In this document: piece after piece, positions 52,369-61,436 of the stretch
How the letters are laid out: every line of letters begins with the position of its first letter
How positions within the stretch are numbered: position 1 is the stretch's first letter
Assembly: GCA_900552795.1 (NCBI GenBank)
Contig: USBB01000011.1
Location: forward strand, 1-61,436
From: an uncultured Eubacterium sp.
GTDB lineage: Bacteria; Bacillota; Clostridia; Lachnospirales; Lachnospiraceae
Reading direction: 5' to 3'
DNA: 61,436 bases
Translations under genes and position numbers: made by a program
The notes under the pieces: model-generated
Databases searched by the model: none
The model's input: the letters and a program-made list of their open reading frames with translations, nothing else
What the model was told of the DNA's origin: nothing

Positions 52369-55300
52369 ATGGATTATACATTTTATGGTGCTTCTTTAGG
52401 AAATTCTAATGCACAGCAGGTTCCGGACACAACATCTATAAATATACGAAATAATACAGGTAAGGCCGGAAGTACAGCGACTGATAAGGTTACATTTGAG
52501 GGCGTGGTTGTTTCAGGTATGGCGGAGGATTCAAGAAAGCTTGAAAATAATACATACGCTTCACTTATAAAAGAGGCAGATGATGTTAAAGAGCAGATTA
52601 TGGCGAGCGCAGAGGGTGCTAAAATAGGTCTTAAAGCACTTTTTAACAGATTAAACGGTTCTGAGGCAGTAAGGATTGATGAGGATGGTTTTAATCTAAA
52701 TGATGCGACTGAGGAGGAGATGGTCAGCATAATTGATAAAATCAAGATAGAGCTTGCAGCGTATTGTGATGATTATAAGGTTACGGGAAGTTCGGTAAGC
52801 AATGAAAAAATACGCGAGGTTGTTGGAAATCAGGGAATGGCTGATGAGATATCGTCAAAAATGCAGAATGCGGGGCTTCCATTAAATGAAGATAATATTA
52901 ATGATATAGCTTCATCACTTGAAAAAATAAATATTTTTTCAAAGCGCGAACCGGTAGGCGCCTTGAGTGAAGAAACAAAAAATTACATGGTTTCAAAATC
53001 AATACAGCCGACAGTCGAAAATGTATGTATGACAGAAAATATGCTCCGGCATGCAGGAAAGGCTGAGAACAATTTAAATAAAACAGCCGACAGTAATCTT
53101 ACAGACAGAGAGTGGGAGCAGTTAAAACCTCAGGTACAGAAGGTTATTGCTGATGCTGGACTTGAGCTTAATGTAAAGAATTTAGATAATGCAAAAGCAT
53201 TCATAAAAGAAGGAATACCGGTAACGGTTGACACCCTTTTATATAAGGCACAGTTAGATAAAGTAAGCTTTGCACCTTTGGATATTGCCGGAAAAATAAT
53301 TAATAATATGGCGGCAGGCAAAAGTGCATCATCTGCTATAGTAACAGATGATACAGATATCATAAAGGAAGTGACGGATGCTCTTAATATTCTTGAAAAT
53401 TTAGACAGGCAGCAGGTTGTGTATGCAGTAAAAAAGGCTGAGCAGACAGGTCAAGACATAAGCTTAAGAAGCATAGAGGAAGCGTGTGCTGTATTAAAGA
53501 ACAATGCAGACGCCGCAGATGCGGATTATAGTTTGCAGGCATCAGAATTGCATACTGAAAGCAATGTTGAAACAAATTACAGAAAGCTTCTTGAAATACA
53601 GATACTTATGACTGCAAGCTCAGGAATGCATTTGGCAAGGGAAGGCGTATCAATAACGGCAATTTCTATTTCGACCCTGCATAAGCAGCTTACGGCTTAT
53701 GACAGGGAATGTGTTATGGAAAAAATTTCGCGTCAGTTAGCGGATGATGTCGATTCGGAAAGAATTGATTATATACAGTCGCTTGATACGAGGAGAGCGC
53801 TTTATGATATAAGCCATGCGCCTGATGTAATTATAGGTTCTGTATTAAAAAATTCAGATAATATGTTTAAGCTTCAGCTTTCAGCATTTGCGGAGTCTGG
53901 CAGCAGTTTAAGAGAACGTTTTAAGCGGGCCGGGGAGACTTACGAGGCAGTCGGAACCAAAGTGCGCAAGGATTTGGGTGATTCATTTAACAGGGCGTTA
54001 TCTGAAAGCAGCAGAGACATTCTCGATAGTCTTAATCTTGAGAACACAAAGGCAAATGTTGATGCTGTAAGAATTCTTTCATATAATTCGATGGAAATTA
54101 CAAAAGAAAGAATAGAGGAGGTTAAGGAACTTCACACAACTTTAAACAGCCTTATAAATAACATGACACCGGAAAAAGTCCTAAAAATGATAAGGGATAA
54201 AATAAATCCTATGACAGCAGACATACATGTTGTGGATGAATATTTAAATAACAGCACAATACAAAATGATGAGGCGGATGCAGAAAAATACAGCACATTT
54301 CTTTATAAGCTTGACAGAACAGACGGAATAAATGCAAATGAGCGCAGACAGTTTATCGGAATTTATAAGATGATGAATATGTTTACAAAGGATGCCGGGG
54401 CTGCTATAGGAAGTCTTATAAAGCAGAATGCAGATATAACAATGGAAAATCTGTGTATGGCTTATAACAGCAGAAGACATTCGGGAACGGATGTGTTTAT
54501 TGATGATAAGAATGATATTAAGGTTGCAGCCAAGCAAAGCTATTATATGCATATATTTGATGAAACCTCGGCAAAGCTTACGCCTCTTACATTAAAAAAT
54601 GTTAATGATGATAAAAAAATATCAGCAAGAAGTGTGGAAAATTTCGCTGAGACCGTAAATCAGATGTATGATGCGGATGTTGAGGCCGGTTATTATGATG
54701 AGTACATAGAAAAAATGCGACAGCTTTCAGATGTTGATGATTATGTATTAAAAGAGATTGAAAATGCAGGTGAGCCGGTAACATTAAACAATATAGAGGC
54801 AGTAAAACAGCTTATGCAGGCAGGTTCTTTTGCTGAAATTGTTAAAAACAGCCGCAGGAGAGCAGATGCGTTTATTGAAAAGCTTGATGAGCCTGATGAG
54901 CTTGAAAAAGAATATGCTGTATTAAAAGAAGAGTCAGATACGCAACTTGCTGAGGCAGTGAGGGGAAGCGGAATAGTCGGCGAGGAGGATGCAGATTATG
55001 AAACCATCAATAATTTAAGGCTTATAAACAGACAGATAGGATTTATATCAAAATTAAGTTTAAGACATGATTATAATGTTCCGTTTATGACAGCCGACGG
55101 CAGCAGTATAGGAATGATTAAGCTTACGCTTGTATCCGACAAAAATGAAAAGGGAAAGATATCAATACATTTTGAGGATAACGATATGGGAACTGTATCT
55201 GTTGAGGCGAAAGTGAACGGTACAAATATGGATATTTTTGGTATTTGCAGCAATAACAGAGATGTTTTGCATAGTAAATTAGAAAATGCGGCACAAAAAA

Positions 55301-55449
55301 TCACGGAGGATTTTGGAATAGACCAGATTAAAGTGTATTGCAGCAGCAGTGAAATTGTGGGCAGGGTTACATATGAAGATTCAGAAAATAACCGTGCAAA
55401 TAGTGAAATGTACAGGCTTGCAAAGACAATTATTTTAAGTTTGGTATAA
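52369..55449 (+). CDS. large helical-repeat protein with FliK-like C terminus (DUF6240-like), flagellar locus
   Basis: A 1,026-residue, mostly helical protein without signal peptide or membrane helix. A loose repeat recurs: a helix end with Gly, then two or three residues, then (V/I)T-x-x-N(I/L) and another helix, for example EGIPVTVDTLLYKAQL, NADITMENLCMAYNSR and AGEPVTLNNIEAVKQL. The last 100 residues (GMIKLTLVSDKNEKGKISIH ... MGTVSVEAKVNGTNMDIFG) resemble the FliK hook-length-control C domain. It lies 58 bases before flagellin. I think it is the Lachnospiraceae DUF6240 type; the FliK link is my inference. Confidence 0.65.
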   Translation: MDYTFYGASLGNSNAQQVPDTTSINIRNNTGKAGSTATDKVTFEGVVVSGMAEDSRKLENNTYASLIKEADDVKEQIMASAEGAKIGLKALFNRLNGSEAVRIDEDGFNLNDATEEEMVSIIDKIKIELAAYCDDYKVTGSSVSNEKIREVVGNQGMADEISSKMQNAGLPLNEDNINDIASSLEKINIFSKREPVGALSEETKNYMVSKSIQPTVENVCMTENMLRHAGKAENNLNKTADSNLTDREWEQLKPQVQKVIADAGLELNVKNLDNAKAFIKEGIPVTVDTLLYKAQLDKVSFAPLDIAGKIINNMAAGKSASSAIVTDDTDIIKEVTDALNILENLDRQQVVYAVKKAEQTGQDISLRSIEEACAVLKNNADAADADYSLQASELHTESNVETNYRKLLEIQILMTASSGMHLAREGVSITAISISTLHKQLTAYDRECVMEKISRQLADDVDSERIDYIQSLDTRRALYDISHAPDVIIGSVLKNSDNMFKLQLSAFAESGSSLRERFKRAGETYEAVGTKVRKDLGDSFNRALSESSRDILDSLNLENTKANVDAVRILSYNSMEITKERIEEVKELHTTLNSLINNMTPEKVLKMIRDKINPMTADIHVVDEYLNNSTIQNDEADAEKYSTFLYKLDRTDGINANERRQFIGIYKMMNMFTKDAGAAIGSLIKQNADITMENLCMAYNSRRHSGTDVFIDDKNDIKVAAKQSYYMHIFDETSAKLTPLTLKNVNDDKKISARSVENFAETVNQMYDADVEAGYYDEYIEKMRQLSDVDDYVLKEIENAGEPVTLNNIEAVKQLMQAGSFAEIVKNSRRRADAFIEKLDEPDELEKEYAVLKEESDTQLAEAVRGSGIVGEEDADYETINNLRLINRQIGFISKLSLRHDYNVPFMTADGSSIGMIKLTLVSDKNEKGKISIHFEDNDMGTVSVEAKVNGTNMDIFGICSNNRDVLHSKLENAAQKITEDFGIDQIKVYCSSSEIVGRVTYEDSENNRANSEMYRLAKTIILSLV

Positions 55450-55466
55450 TGAAAACGGGAATGGAT

Positions 55467-55474
55467 TCCGATAC
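55467..55474 (+). promoter_or_regulatory. weak sigma-D (sigma-28) -10-like site before flagellin
   Basis: TCCGATAC keeps the CCGATA core of the sigma-28 -10 element 34 bases before the flagellin ATG. I find no convincing TAAA at the right distance upstream, so this is tentative. Confidence 0.3.
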
Positions 55475-55507
55475 AAATAACATAGGACTTGTTTTGTGGA
55501 GGTAGAC

Positions 55508-56923
55508 ATGAGAATAAATACAAATATATCAGCGATAATTTCAAATAATTCGTTACAGAAGTCACAGTCAAGACTTTCAAGATCTATAGAAAGATTGTCA
55601 TCAGGATATAAATTAAACAGTTCAGCAGATGACCCTGCAGGATGTGCCATATCAGAAAAAATGCAGATGCAGATAAGGGGACTTGAGCAGGCAGACAACA
55701 ATACTGCTGATGGTATATCTGTAATCCGTACAGCAGAAGGTGCGCTTGAGGAAGTTCAGACTATGCTTGTAAGAATGAAAGAGCTTACTGTTCAGGCGGC
55801 AAATGATGTCAATTCTGATGGTGAAAGACAGGCTATTCAGGATGAGATTGACCAGATTAACAAAGAAATAGACAGAATATCGGCAGATACTGAATTTAAC
55901 ACACAGCCGCTTTTAAACGGTAATCTTACAAGAAGAGTTTATTCAAACAAGACCGGAGTAAGGCAGCTTGAATGTTCAGACGGTTTTTCTGCAGGTGATT
56001 ATGGCCTCACGATTCTTAATAATGCAACACAGGCAAATATAACTTTCGGACCAGTTAATTTTGCACCGGGTGAGACGATAACAAAAGATTTAGCAGGTAC
56101 AGTTGAAATTAACGGATATAAGGTAGATATAAACGAGGGCGACGATTTAAATACCATATATACAAAACTGATGGATGCATCCGATAAAATAGGCGGTATC
56201 GGACAGATCAACGGAACAGGAATAGATATAATTACAAATAAATATGGCAGTAATCAGTCTTTGAATGTTAAGTGTACAAGTAAAGAATTAGCAGATAAGC
56301 TTGGTATTAGCGGTGCTGAGACAGATAAAGGGCTTGTTGCACAGGGAACAGATTTAGAGGTTGATTTTGAGGCCGGAAGAGTAGGATTTGCTGATACGGC
56401 AGTTGTTTCTACACAGGGAACGGTTGTTACGATAAAAGACGTTAATAATAAATCATTTGTATTTGATGTTCCCGGAGATATAGTTAAAAATGGCCCTGTA
56501 AAGCTTGTTCAGGAGGTTACAGATGTAGGAACCATGAGCATACATATAGGCGCAAACGAATATCAGGCGATTATTCTTGATATTCCTGCAGTTACATCAT
56601 ATACACTCGGAACAGAGGGGATGAATGTAATGACAAGTGTGACAGCCGCACAGGCAGTCGCTACTGTTGACAGTGCAATAGCAAGAGCAAATGAAGTTCG
56701 TTCAAGACTTGGTGCATATGAAAACAGATTTGAGCATACTACAAATAATCTTGCTGTTTCTACAGAAAATTTAACATCAGCAGTTTCGGCAATGATTGAT
56801 ACAGATATGGCAGAAGAAATGACAGAGTATACATCGCTTACAGTTCTTACTCAGGCAGCCACATCTATACTTTCGCAGGCAAATGAAAGACCTTCTACGG
56901 TGCTCCAGCTTTTACAGCGCTAA
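55508..56923 (+). CDS. flagellin
   Basis: About 471 residues from ATG 55508 (GTGGAGG upstream). The N-terminal D0/D1 region (MRINTNISAIISNNSLQKSQ ... SSADDPAGCAISEKM) and C-terminal D1/D0 region (AIARANEVRSRLGAYENRFEH ... SQANERPSTVLQLLQR) are conserved; the centre (about 150-390) is variable and surface-exposed. It forms the filament and is exported by the flagellar type III system. The tail RPSTVLQLL differs slightly from the common QxxVLQLL. fliS follows. Confidence 0.96.
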   Translation: MRINTNISAIISNNSLQKSQSRLSRSIERLSSGYKLNSSADDPAGCAISEKMQMQIRGLEQADNNTADGISVIRTAEGALEEVQTMLVRMKELTVQAANDVNSDGERQAIQDEIDQINKEIDRISADTEFNTQPLLNGNLTRRVYSNKTGVRQLECSDGFSAGDYGLTILNNATQANITFGPVNFAPGETITKDLAGTVEINGYKVDINEGDDLNTIYTKLMDASDKIGGIGQINGTGIDIITNKYGSNQSLNVKCTSKELADKLGISGAETDKGLVAQGTDLEVDFEAGRVGFADTAVVSTQGTVVTIKDVNNKSFVFDVPGDIVKNGPVKLVQEVTDVGTMSIHIGANEYQAIILDIPAVTSYTLGTEGMNVMTSVTAAQAVATVDSAIARANEVRSRLGAYENRFEHTTNNLAVSTENLTSAVSAMIDTDMAEEMTEYTSLTVLTQAATSILSQANERPSTVLQLLQR

Positions 56924-56979
56924 TAATTAATTTAAAGTCATTCGTATAAGATATTTTAAAGAATGGAAATGATTTGGTT

Positions 56980-57471
56980 ATGAAAAAAGAATCTATAAAA
57001 GCTTATTCGTACAGGGTATCACAAGCTTCAAAAACAGAACTTATTGTGATAATGTACGATATGGCTATGGAGTATCTTAATGACTGCTTTATTTATGAGG
57101 AAGATAAAAAGCATATATGTGAAGATGACGATTTTACTGCTAATATAAAGATGGCGAAGAGAGTTATAGATTCACTTATAAATGCGCTTGATATGCAGTA
57201 TGAGGTTTCATCGCAGCTTTTTAAATCATACTCTGTAATGTCCTCATATTTAATAAAGGCATCATCTTCAAAAGATGGTGCCCTTATAGAGTCGGTTATT
57301 AAAATGCTTGAAATGTTAAGAAAATCGTTTTATGAAATAAGCAGTCAGGATAAATCGGGTCCTGTAATGAAAAATACACAGCAGATTTATGCCGGACTTA
57401 CTTATTCCAATGCAGGAAGTTCTAATGAATTTTCAAATGACCCTGTTAATAACAGAGGTTTCATAGTGTGA
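56980..57471 (+). CDS. fliS: FliS-like flagellar export chaperone
   Basis: About 163 residues (ATG 56980; a TTG at 56974 is possible). All-helical, with the family start AYSYRVSQASKTELIVIMYDMAMEYL and a four-helix pattern. It is longer than typical FliS (about 130) and has a polar C-terminal extension. It lies directly after flagellin, its expected client. Confidence 0.8.
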   Translation: MKKESIKAYSYRVSQASKTELIVIMYDMAMEYLNDCFIYEEDKKHICEDDDFTANIKMAKRVIDSLINALDMQYEVSSQLFKSYSVMSSYLIKASSSKDGALIESVIKMLEMLRKSFYEISSQDKSGPVMKNTQQIYAGLTYSNAGSSNEFSNDPVNNRGFIV

Positions 57472-57486
57472 AAAATCATGCTGATT

Positions 57487-58896
57487 TTAAAAATGAAGGC
57501 GTATTTTGCGGCCATATTTATTTTGGCGCTGAAGGCGCTTTATTTGATAGAAAATAACAAGGCCGATTAAAACAACTGCTGCTATAGCGAGCAAAATCCA
57601 AAGATTTATAACTAAGCATTTTTTGGGTTTGAGCGTTTCTGTGTCTGATTTATCAAGATATGGCAGGTTGCTTGCCCTGGCAACGGCATCGTCCGATGCA
57701 AATGTAAGCTTTGCAGTTCCTACAATGTTATCAAAGTATTTAAAATTGACCTGTGCCCTGTAAATTCCATTTTCATTAGTTATCCGGTAATTATCATCTA
57801 TATCAAGCGACACATCTCCAATAGAAGCATTATTTGGAAGTGTAAGTGTTGAGGCACTTAACGAAAAATTAAAGTCATATGTATTGTTAATTTTTGATGT
57901 ATAGTAGTTGTCACTTGAAAAAAGAGAGCTTATTGAGCTTGTCGAGGTAGTAGTTTTACGGAAGTTGTTAAATCCCCATTCAAAAAGTGTTCTCGTATCT
58001 TTAAAACGTTCATTTTCACCTGACTGGAAGCATACTGCTATAAGACGTATATCGCCTTTTTCAGCAAATGTCACAAGTGTGTTTCCGGCTTTGCTTGTAT
58101 AACCGGTTTTTCCTCCCTTACAGTATTCATAGTAGTAATCCCTGTTTTTAAGCATCAAATGGCGGTGTCTGAAATATCTTGAAGAATCTGTTTTGTTAGT
58201 AGGTGGTATTTCATAAGTTGTATAAGTTGAATCGATATTTACAAAAGTAGTGTTGTTGTAGCAGCCTCTTGCAATCATTGCCATGTCATAGGCTGTAGTG
58301 TAGTGATTTTCATCGTGCAGCCCGCTTGCATTTGTAAAATGTGTATTTATTGCACCGAGCTCTTTGGCGCGCTGGTTCATAAGTTCAACAAAAGCATCAA
58401 GAGAACCGCTTGTGTGTTCTGCAAGTCCGTATGCGATTTCGTTGGCTGAGTGCAATAAAAGCCCGTAAAGAGCCTGCTCTACAGTGTATTGTTCCCCTGG
58501 GAGCGTACCCAGACTTGCGTCGTCCCATGCGACAGAGTTGGCGGCTTCCGTTGAAAAAGTGACAGTTTCATCAAGAGCACAGTTTTCAATAGTCAAAAGA
58601 CCTGTAAGAATTTTCGTTGTACTCGCAGGAAAGCCTTTTTCGTGAGCGTTCTTTTCATAAAGAATTGCACCGGTATCAGCGTCGATAAGAATAGCACTTC
58701 CTGAATATATTTCAGGAGCCTCAGGCCAGTTTTTTGCGTTTTGGCTGCCGGCATCGGGCTGCACGGACTGTCCTGCCTGTACGGTTGTATCTGCCGCAAT
58801 GGCAGTATTTATGTCCGCAAATAATGCAGTTGTTGTTAAAGCGATGGCACTAAAAATGACAGCCACGCTCTTTTTTAATAAATTTATTCTAAACAT
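57487..58896 (-). CDS. D-alanyl-D-alanine carboxypeptidase (PBP5/DacF type)
   Basis: A penicillin-binding protein that trims the terminal D-Ala from peptidoglycan stem peptides. I choose ATG 58896 (TGAGGA upstream), 469 residues, with a signal peptide (INLLKKSVAVIFSAIALTTTALFA). Active-site motifs: STTK (SxxK, in FPASTTKILTG), SAN (SxN, in HSANEIAYG) and KTG (in KGGKTGYTSKAG). A beta domain follows, then a C-terminal membrane helix (CLVINLWILLAIAAVVLIGL) and a basic tail. It is convergent with fliS, 15 bases apart. Confidence 0.94.
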   Translation of the reverse strand: MFRINLLKKSVAVIFSAIALTTTALFADINTAIAADTTVQAGQSVQPDAGSQNAKNWPEAPEIYSGSAILIDADTGAILYEKNAHEKGFPASTTKILTGLLTIENCALDETVTFSTEAANSVAWDDASLGTLPGEQYTVEQALYGLLLHSANEIAYGLAEHTSGSLDAFVELMNQRAKELGAINTHFTNASGLHDENHYTTAYDMAMIARGCYNNTTFVNIDSTYTTYEIPPTNKTDSSRYFRHRHLMLKNRDYYYEYCKGGKTGYTSKAGNTLVTFAEKGDIRLIAVCFQSGENERFKDTRTLFEWGFNNFRKTTTSTSSISSLFSSDNYYTSKINNTYDFNFSLSASTLTLPNNASIGDVSLDIDDNYRITNENGIYRAQVNFKYFDNIVGTAKLTFASDDAVARASNLPYLDKSDTETLKPKKCLVINLWILLAIAAVVLIGLVIFYQIKRLQRQNKYGRKIRLHF

Positions 58897-59056
58897 GGTA
58901 ATCCTCATTTCTTTGAAAAGCAAATCTTGCAACGTAATTGTACCTTATGGGATTTTGTATGTAAAGGGAATTTGCTTGTAACTTTGAGCTGTTTCCATTA
59001 TAATGCAAAGGAGTATCTGAGCGATAAATTATTGCGGCAGGAGGAGTAATTAATAT

Positions 59057-59695
59057 ATGAGACTTAGAAATGTTCCCGGGGCAAGGGAAGTTATGGTGGA
59101 AAGTAAATATGTGTTTACTGAGCCGGAGGGTATGAAAGGTACATGGCATGAGGTTTTTGGAAATGACAATCCTATTCATATAGAGATAGGAATGGGCAAG
59201 GGACGTTTTATATCGACACTTGCGTCACAGAATCCTGATATTAATTATGTTGGGATAGAAAAGTATTCAAGTGTACTTTTAAGAGCTGTTGAAAAGCAGG
59301 AGGAGCTTGAGCTGGACAATCTTAGATTTATAAGAATGGATGCCGAAAATATATGCGAGGTTTTCGATAAATATGAGATTGACAGAATATATCTTAATTT
59401 TTCAGATCCGTGGCCAAAGGACAGACATGCAAAGAGGAGACTTACATCAAGACAGTTTTTTGAAAGGTACAATATAATATTAAAAAAAGAGGGAAGGGTG
59501 GAGTTTAAGACTGACAATGTACCGTTATTTGATTTTTCCCTGGAGGAAGTAAAGGAATCGGGATGGCAGCTTACGACAGTAACTTACGATTTGCATAACG
59601 ATTCAGAGCTTTCAGCCGGAAATGTATGTACAGAATATGAGGAACGTTTTTCTTCACAGGGTAATCCTATATGTAAACTTGTGGCTCAAAGATAG
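59057..59695 (+). CDS. trmB: tRNA (guanine-N7-)-methyltransferase
   Basis: TrmB methylates G46 in tRNA. The 212-residue protein has the SAM motif HIEIGMGKGRFISTLA, VGIEKYSSVLLRAVEK, and the signature LNFSDPWPKDRHAKRRLTS. ATG with AGGAGG upstream. The 221-base gap after it holds only the terminator at 59834-59871. Confidence 0.96.
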   Translation: MRLRNVPGAREVMVESKYVFTEPEGMKGTWHEVFGNDNPIHIEIGMGKGRFISTLASQNPDINYVGIEKYSSVLLRAVEKQEELELDNLRFIRMDAENICEVFDKYEIDRIYLNFSDPWPKDRHAKRRLTSRQFFERYNIILKKEGRVEFKTDNVPLFDFSLEEVKESGWQLTTVTYDLHNDSELSAGNVCTEYEERFSSQGNPICKLVAQR

Positions 59696-59833
59696 AAACG
59701 AAAAGATATAAATAGAAATATAGAAACAAAAGGCACATGGTTCATATACATATATTAACAGATTAAATGGCAGGCGGATTTTCAGATTGAAAGGTTCATT
59801 TATAAGAAAGATGTCCATGGAAATTTATAACCA

Positions 59834-59871
59834 TAAAAAAATAAACCGGCGCATGATAAATATGCGCCGGT
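59834..59871 (-). terminator. terminator of the AI-2E family gene
   Basis: ACCGGCGCAT (59845-59854) pairs with ATGCGCCGGT (59862-59871); on the minus strand TTTATTTTTTT follows. Confidence 0.85.
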
Positions 59872-59916
59872 CATTTGAGGAAATAAAGAAAGTTCTGGGC
59901 TGTAAAAAGTAGAAAA

Positions 59917-61164
59917 TTACATTTTATCTTCAGATTCATAAGGAATTACTTTTACATTTTTCTTATTTAATATAGCTTCAACAATAAGATTCACAATATA
60001 TGCAATAACTGCAAAGCAAGGTGTTCCCAGGAACATGCCTACAACTCCGAACAGACTTCCGCCTATGGTTATTGAAAATATTACCCACAGAGGGTTGAGT
60101 CCGACTTTGTCGCCGAGTATGTGAGGCCCTAAGAAAAGTCCGTCAAACTGCTGTATTACAAGTATGAGCAGGGCAAAAAACAGTGCTTTAATCGGATTAA
60201 CTATAATTATAAACAGGAATCCTATGATACCTCCGATGTATGGGCCAAAAAATGGAATCATATTAGTAAATCCAACGATAATGCTTATAAGCACGGCAAA
60301 CGGAAAGCGGAAGATGCTCATACATACAAAGCACAAAATTCCTATAATGAGGGAATCAAGAGCTTTTCCAAAAATGAAATTGGAAAATATTCTGCTGCAA
60401 TCTACAATTATTTTTCTTGTCTTGTCGGCAAATCTTGTAGGAAGTGCCGCATATAAAAGGCGTTTGCCATGATAAAAAATATTTCTGAAATCGGCAATCA
60501 TATAAATTGATACCATTATGGCTATAATAAAGTTGAATATGGCTTTAACGATGGCAACCGATGTCGAAAATACCTTCGGGATAAGGCTCGACATAATAGA
60601 TGAAAGGTTGTCTATTATAGCAGGAAATGAAGCCTGAATATGTTCATTTAAGGCATCAAAATCAATATACGAGCCTATTTCCGGATGAATTTGTTCAAAA
60701 TCTTTTACGAACAGAACTACGTTTTCATACCAGATAGGAATTTGTACAGTTATCTCTGATATGCTGTCATAAATCTGAGGAATTACAAATACGCATAGTA
60801 TGGCAATCACGCCTGCGGCGCAAAGGTAAGCCGAAATGATTGACAGCCATTTTGCAAGTTTTTCGGATTTTATTTTAAATAATCCCGTAAATACCTTATA
60901 ATATAGAAATTTTACGAGAGGATATAGTATAAATGCGATAAATACACCTACAAGAAAAGGTGAAATTAAGTTTAATATATCACCGAGAAGTGACAGAGTT
61001 TGTCCGAAGTTACCTATTAACATAAATATAAGCGTTGTTCCGAAAACAAACAGCAGTCCGTAGATAACAATAGTGAAATATTTGCTGTTTGGTACGAATT
61101 TATTTTTATTTAAAATTTTTTCAGGCGTATCATTTTGGTTAGTATTATTAGTATTTTCAGTCAT
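59917..61164 (-). CDS. AI-2E family transporter (permease)
   Basis: The 415-residue membrane protein has about eight hydrophobic segments, in pairs at the N terminus (IVIYGLLFVFGTTLIFMLIG; LISPFLVGVFIAFILYPLV), a soluble middle part and the family's C-terminal half. That half includes GFTNMIPFFGPYIGGIIGFL and LFLGPHILGDKVGLNPLWV. Members export AI-2 or act in Na+/H+ exchange; the real substrate here is unknown. ATG 61164 with AAAGGA upstream. Confidence 0.93.
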   Translation of the reverse strand: MTENTNNTNQNDTPEKILNKNKFVPNSKYFTIVIYGLLFVFGTTLIFMLIGNFGQTLSLLGDILNLISPFLVGVFIAFILYPLVKFLYYKVFTGLFKIKSEKLAKWLSIISAYLCAAGVIAILCVFVIPQIYDSISEITVQIPIWYENVVLFVKDFEQIHPEIGSYIDFDALNEHIQASFPAIIDNLSSIMSSLIPKVFSTSVAIVKAIFNFIIAIMVSIYMIADFRNIFYHGKRLLYAALPTRFADKTRKIIVDCSRIFSNFIFGKALDSLIIGILCFVCMSIFRFPFAVLISIIVGFTNMIPFFGPYIGGIIGFLFIIIVNPIKALFFALLILVIQQFDGLFLGPHILGDKVGLNPLWVIFSITIGGSLFGVVGMFLGTPCFAVIAYIVNLIVEAILNKKNVKVIPYESEDKM

Positions 61165-61307
61165 TCATTTATGTCCTTTCATAAGTTTAGAGGCAATAGT
61201 ACTGCGCTCACAATATAAATTATAGATATTTTTTTAATGTATATCAACATGAATTAAAGAAATTATAAAAAAAGTAAAATTGTACTTAAATAAATACAAA
61301 AAAGTGC

Positions 61308-61336
61308 TTGCAATTTGTAAAAACATGCCATATAAT
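61308..61336 (+). promoter_or_regulatory. tRNA-Lys promoter
   Basis: TTGCAA (61308-61313), 17-base spacer, TATAAT (61331-61336), 45 bases before the tRNA. The -35 is the same as at tRNA-Arg. Confidence 0.75.
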
Positions 61337-61381
61337 ATCACTTGTGCTTGAGCAGTACAGAAAAGCACAACAGTTAAATAA

Positions 61382-61436
61382 GCGCGATTAGCTCAGTTGG
61401 TAGAGCACCTGACTCTTAATCAGGGTGTCCAGGGTT
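61382..61436 (+). tRNA. tRNA-Lys, anticodon CUU (partial, cut by the window edge)
   Basis: GCGCGAT acceptor half, TA, D arm GCTCAGTTGGTAGAGC, anticodon stem CCTGA/TCAGG around CTCTTAA (anticodon CUU), variable loop and the start of the T arm. The 3' part lies beyond the window. Confidence 0.92.

Noticed and set aside
59809..59911. 33-residue frame between trmB and the AI-2E gene
   Set aside because: It reads through the terminator palindrome and has no good ribosome site; conservation cannot be judged here.

Overview
The window looks like a chromosomal origin segment from a low-GC, motile, pectin-degrading Clostridia of the family Lachnospiraceae, most like Lachnospira / [Eubacterium] eligens. 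The reasons are the Firmicutes origin gene order, the Lachnospiraceae-type DUF3881 and DUF6240-like proteins, flagellin, and two large secreted pectinases. The genus is an inference; no search was run.

Layout. 0-4 kb, mostly leftward: a strong promoter pointing out of the window, tRNA-Ser(GCU), a two-subunit class I fumarase and a tandem pair of esterases. 4-13 kb, leftward: dnaA-dnaN-yaaA-recF-gyrB-gyrA. The origin appears bipartite. DnaA boxes lie on both sides of dnaA, and a DnaA-trio-like CTA repeat plus an AT-rich stretch lies between dnaA and dnaN, as in Bacillus subtilis. 13-20 kb, rightward: rpmH-rnpA-yidD-yidC-jag-mnmE-mnmG-rsmG; rpmH carries a +1 frameshift as printed. 20-27 kb: a degenerate alpha/beta hydrolase, a soluble histidine kinase with its response regulator, two parS sites, a highly structured 230-bp leader, soj (parA), spo0J (parB), a DUF4446 protein and serS.

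27-39 kb: a roughly 2,300-residue surface protein fusing a pectin methylesterase and a pectate lyase, then an HD-GYP protein, a DUF3881 protein, a chemoreceptor and tRNA-Arg(CCU). 39-48 kb: a palindromic mini-element, then what looks like a bacterial version of the intrinsic factor / transcobalamin system. It has a membrane-anchored DUF4430 protein (like the beta domain), an ECF transporter (T, fused A-A, S) and, convergent to it, a surface-anchored alpha/alpha-toroid protein (like the alpha domain) behind a cobalamin riboswitch. A second pectate lyase lies between them, and its signal peptide is broken by a one-base shift in a homopolymer. 48-61 kb: a DnaQ-like exonuclease, a MraY/WecA-family transferase, glgB, a flagellar block (large DUF6240-like protein with a FliK-like tail, flagellin, FliS), a D,D-carboxypeptidase, trmB, an AI-2E family exporter, and the start of tRNA-Lys(CUU) at the right edge.

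How it fits together: the two pectinases would de-esterify and cut pectin at the cell surface, while flagellin, FliS and the chemoreceptor would bring cells to it. The DUF4430/toroid/ECF set would capture and import a corrinoid, with one part repressed by B12 through the riboswitch. The two homopolymer frameshifts (rpmH and the second pectate lyase) are either sequencing errors or, for the lyase, a possible contingency tract.
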